From the NCBI GenBank assembly GCA_028571685.1, contig CM053154.1, forward strand, positions 11,998,001-12,062,000: 64,000 nucleotides of DNA. Reading direction: 5' to 3'. Origin of the DNA: Heterohyrax brucei. Its lineage: Eukaryota > Chordata > Mammalia > Hyracoidea > Procaviidae. Numbering within the stretch: position 1 is the stretch's first letter; the number at the start of each line of letters is the position of its first letter. A program made the translations under genes and the position numbers. The notes under the pieces are model-generated. The model ran no database searches and was not told the DNA's origin. It saw nothing but the letters and a program-made list of their open reading frames with translations. Shown piece after piece: positions 63,438-64,000 of the stretch.

Positions 63438-64000
63438 GGATTGACTCATTCTGTAGAACGCTATCAGAGTTGAAACATGTATTATAAACTCTGTCAGCAG
63501 GGTGACTGAGAAGAGTGTGATGAAATTTTGCTTCCTTCAAATGACATAGCTTTCTTCAAGTAATTGAAATCTTCTTCAAATTTGTCATAGCAGTAACAAG
63601 AATATTTTGATATGTGAGTTACCAAAGTTACATTAGTTTCTCAATTTGATAAAATAATTTAGGAAAATTTAGATTAAGGAAATACTCCTCATCCTGAAAA
63701 TTCTAAATTTAAAAACATTCAAGAATGAAGGGGGGAAGGACGGGGTACATTTGAAACGTTGAAGAAAAAGAAGTGTGCGATACCACTTTTGTAAGAAGAG
63801 ACTGCAACTATGAAATGGTATTGTTCTGCTCAAACGCACAGCAGAAAATTAATACACAAGTCTGGATAAATCCCACCAAATTGCTAATGGCACAAGAGAG
63901 AACATTTGGGGGGGGGGCACATTAAGCATTTATCTCACAGAAACTGCTATGCACGACCAGTTCACAAAGTGAGTCGATAAGGAAGCTCTATTTCCCTTCT
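63438..64000. other. Unassigned sequence with G11
   Basis: AT-rich, with an 11-G run at 63908-63918. No transposon recognised to the window end. Confidence 0.4.

Overview
The window is non-coding nuclear DNA from a placental mammal, almost certainly an afrotherian and most likely a paenungulate such as an elephant. The evidence is dense, mutually nested insertions of tRNA-derived SINEs of the AfroSINE type. These have a head like GGAGCCCTGGTGGCGCAGTG, a B-box GTTCAAATCCACC and a tail like GACTCGACGGCA. They occur with an RTE-type LINE that shares the same 3' tail, lineage-type L1 elements and MaLR-type LTRs. I recognise no host protein-coding exon, rRNA or functional tRNA. Every coding-like stretch I can identify belongs to a broken transposable element. 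All family names come from pattern recognition and no database was searched.

Layout. 1-11.5 kb: sparse unique DNA, an old L1 split by an RTE copy, two MaLR LTRs, one L1 3' end and several SINEs. 11.5-22.4 kb: an old L1 tail carrying a small terminal-inverted-repeat (TIR) DNA transposon, an RTE-derived element with two SINEs inside, more SINEs, three L1/ERV pieces and MIRs. 22.4-30.05 kb: the main landmark, an essentially full-length but dead L1 (22801-29965) inserted into a MaLR LTR. Target-site duplications (TSDs) support both insertions. 30-44 kb: ERV LTRs, L2 and MIR relics, a TIR DNA transposon interrupted by a MaLR LTR, L1 3' ends and many SINEs. 44.2-46 kb: an RTE copy with an inverted 5' part. 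46-64 kb: RTE copies, a mariner with long inverted arms, very short SINE-tail insertions, a tRNA-Gly-headed SINE, MIR and L2 relics, and several SINE-poor stretches of 0.5-1.7 kb that may hold conserved non-coding sequence.

How the parts relate. The autonomous engines visible as fossils are L1 and RTE. RTE supplied the 3' tail shared by the AfroSINE-type SINEs, the RTE-derived non-autonomous elements and the tRNA-Gly-headed SINE. The TSDs and nests allow relative dating. L2 and MIR are oldest, then old L1 and TIR DNA elements, then MaLR LTRs, then lineage L1 and RTE, and finally many AfroSINEs that interrupt all of these. No regulated operon-like or gene-like system is visible. The biology of interest is the transposon fauna.
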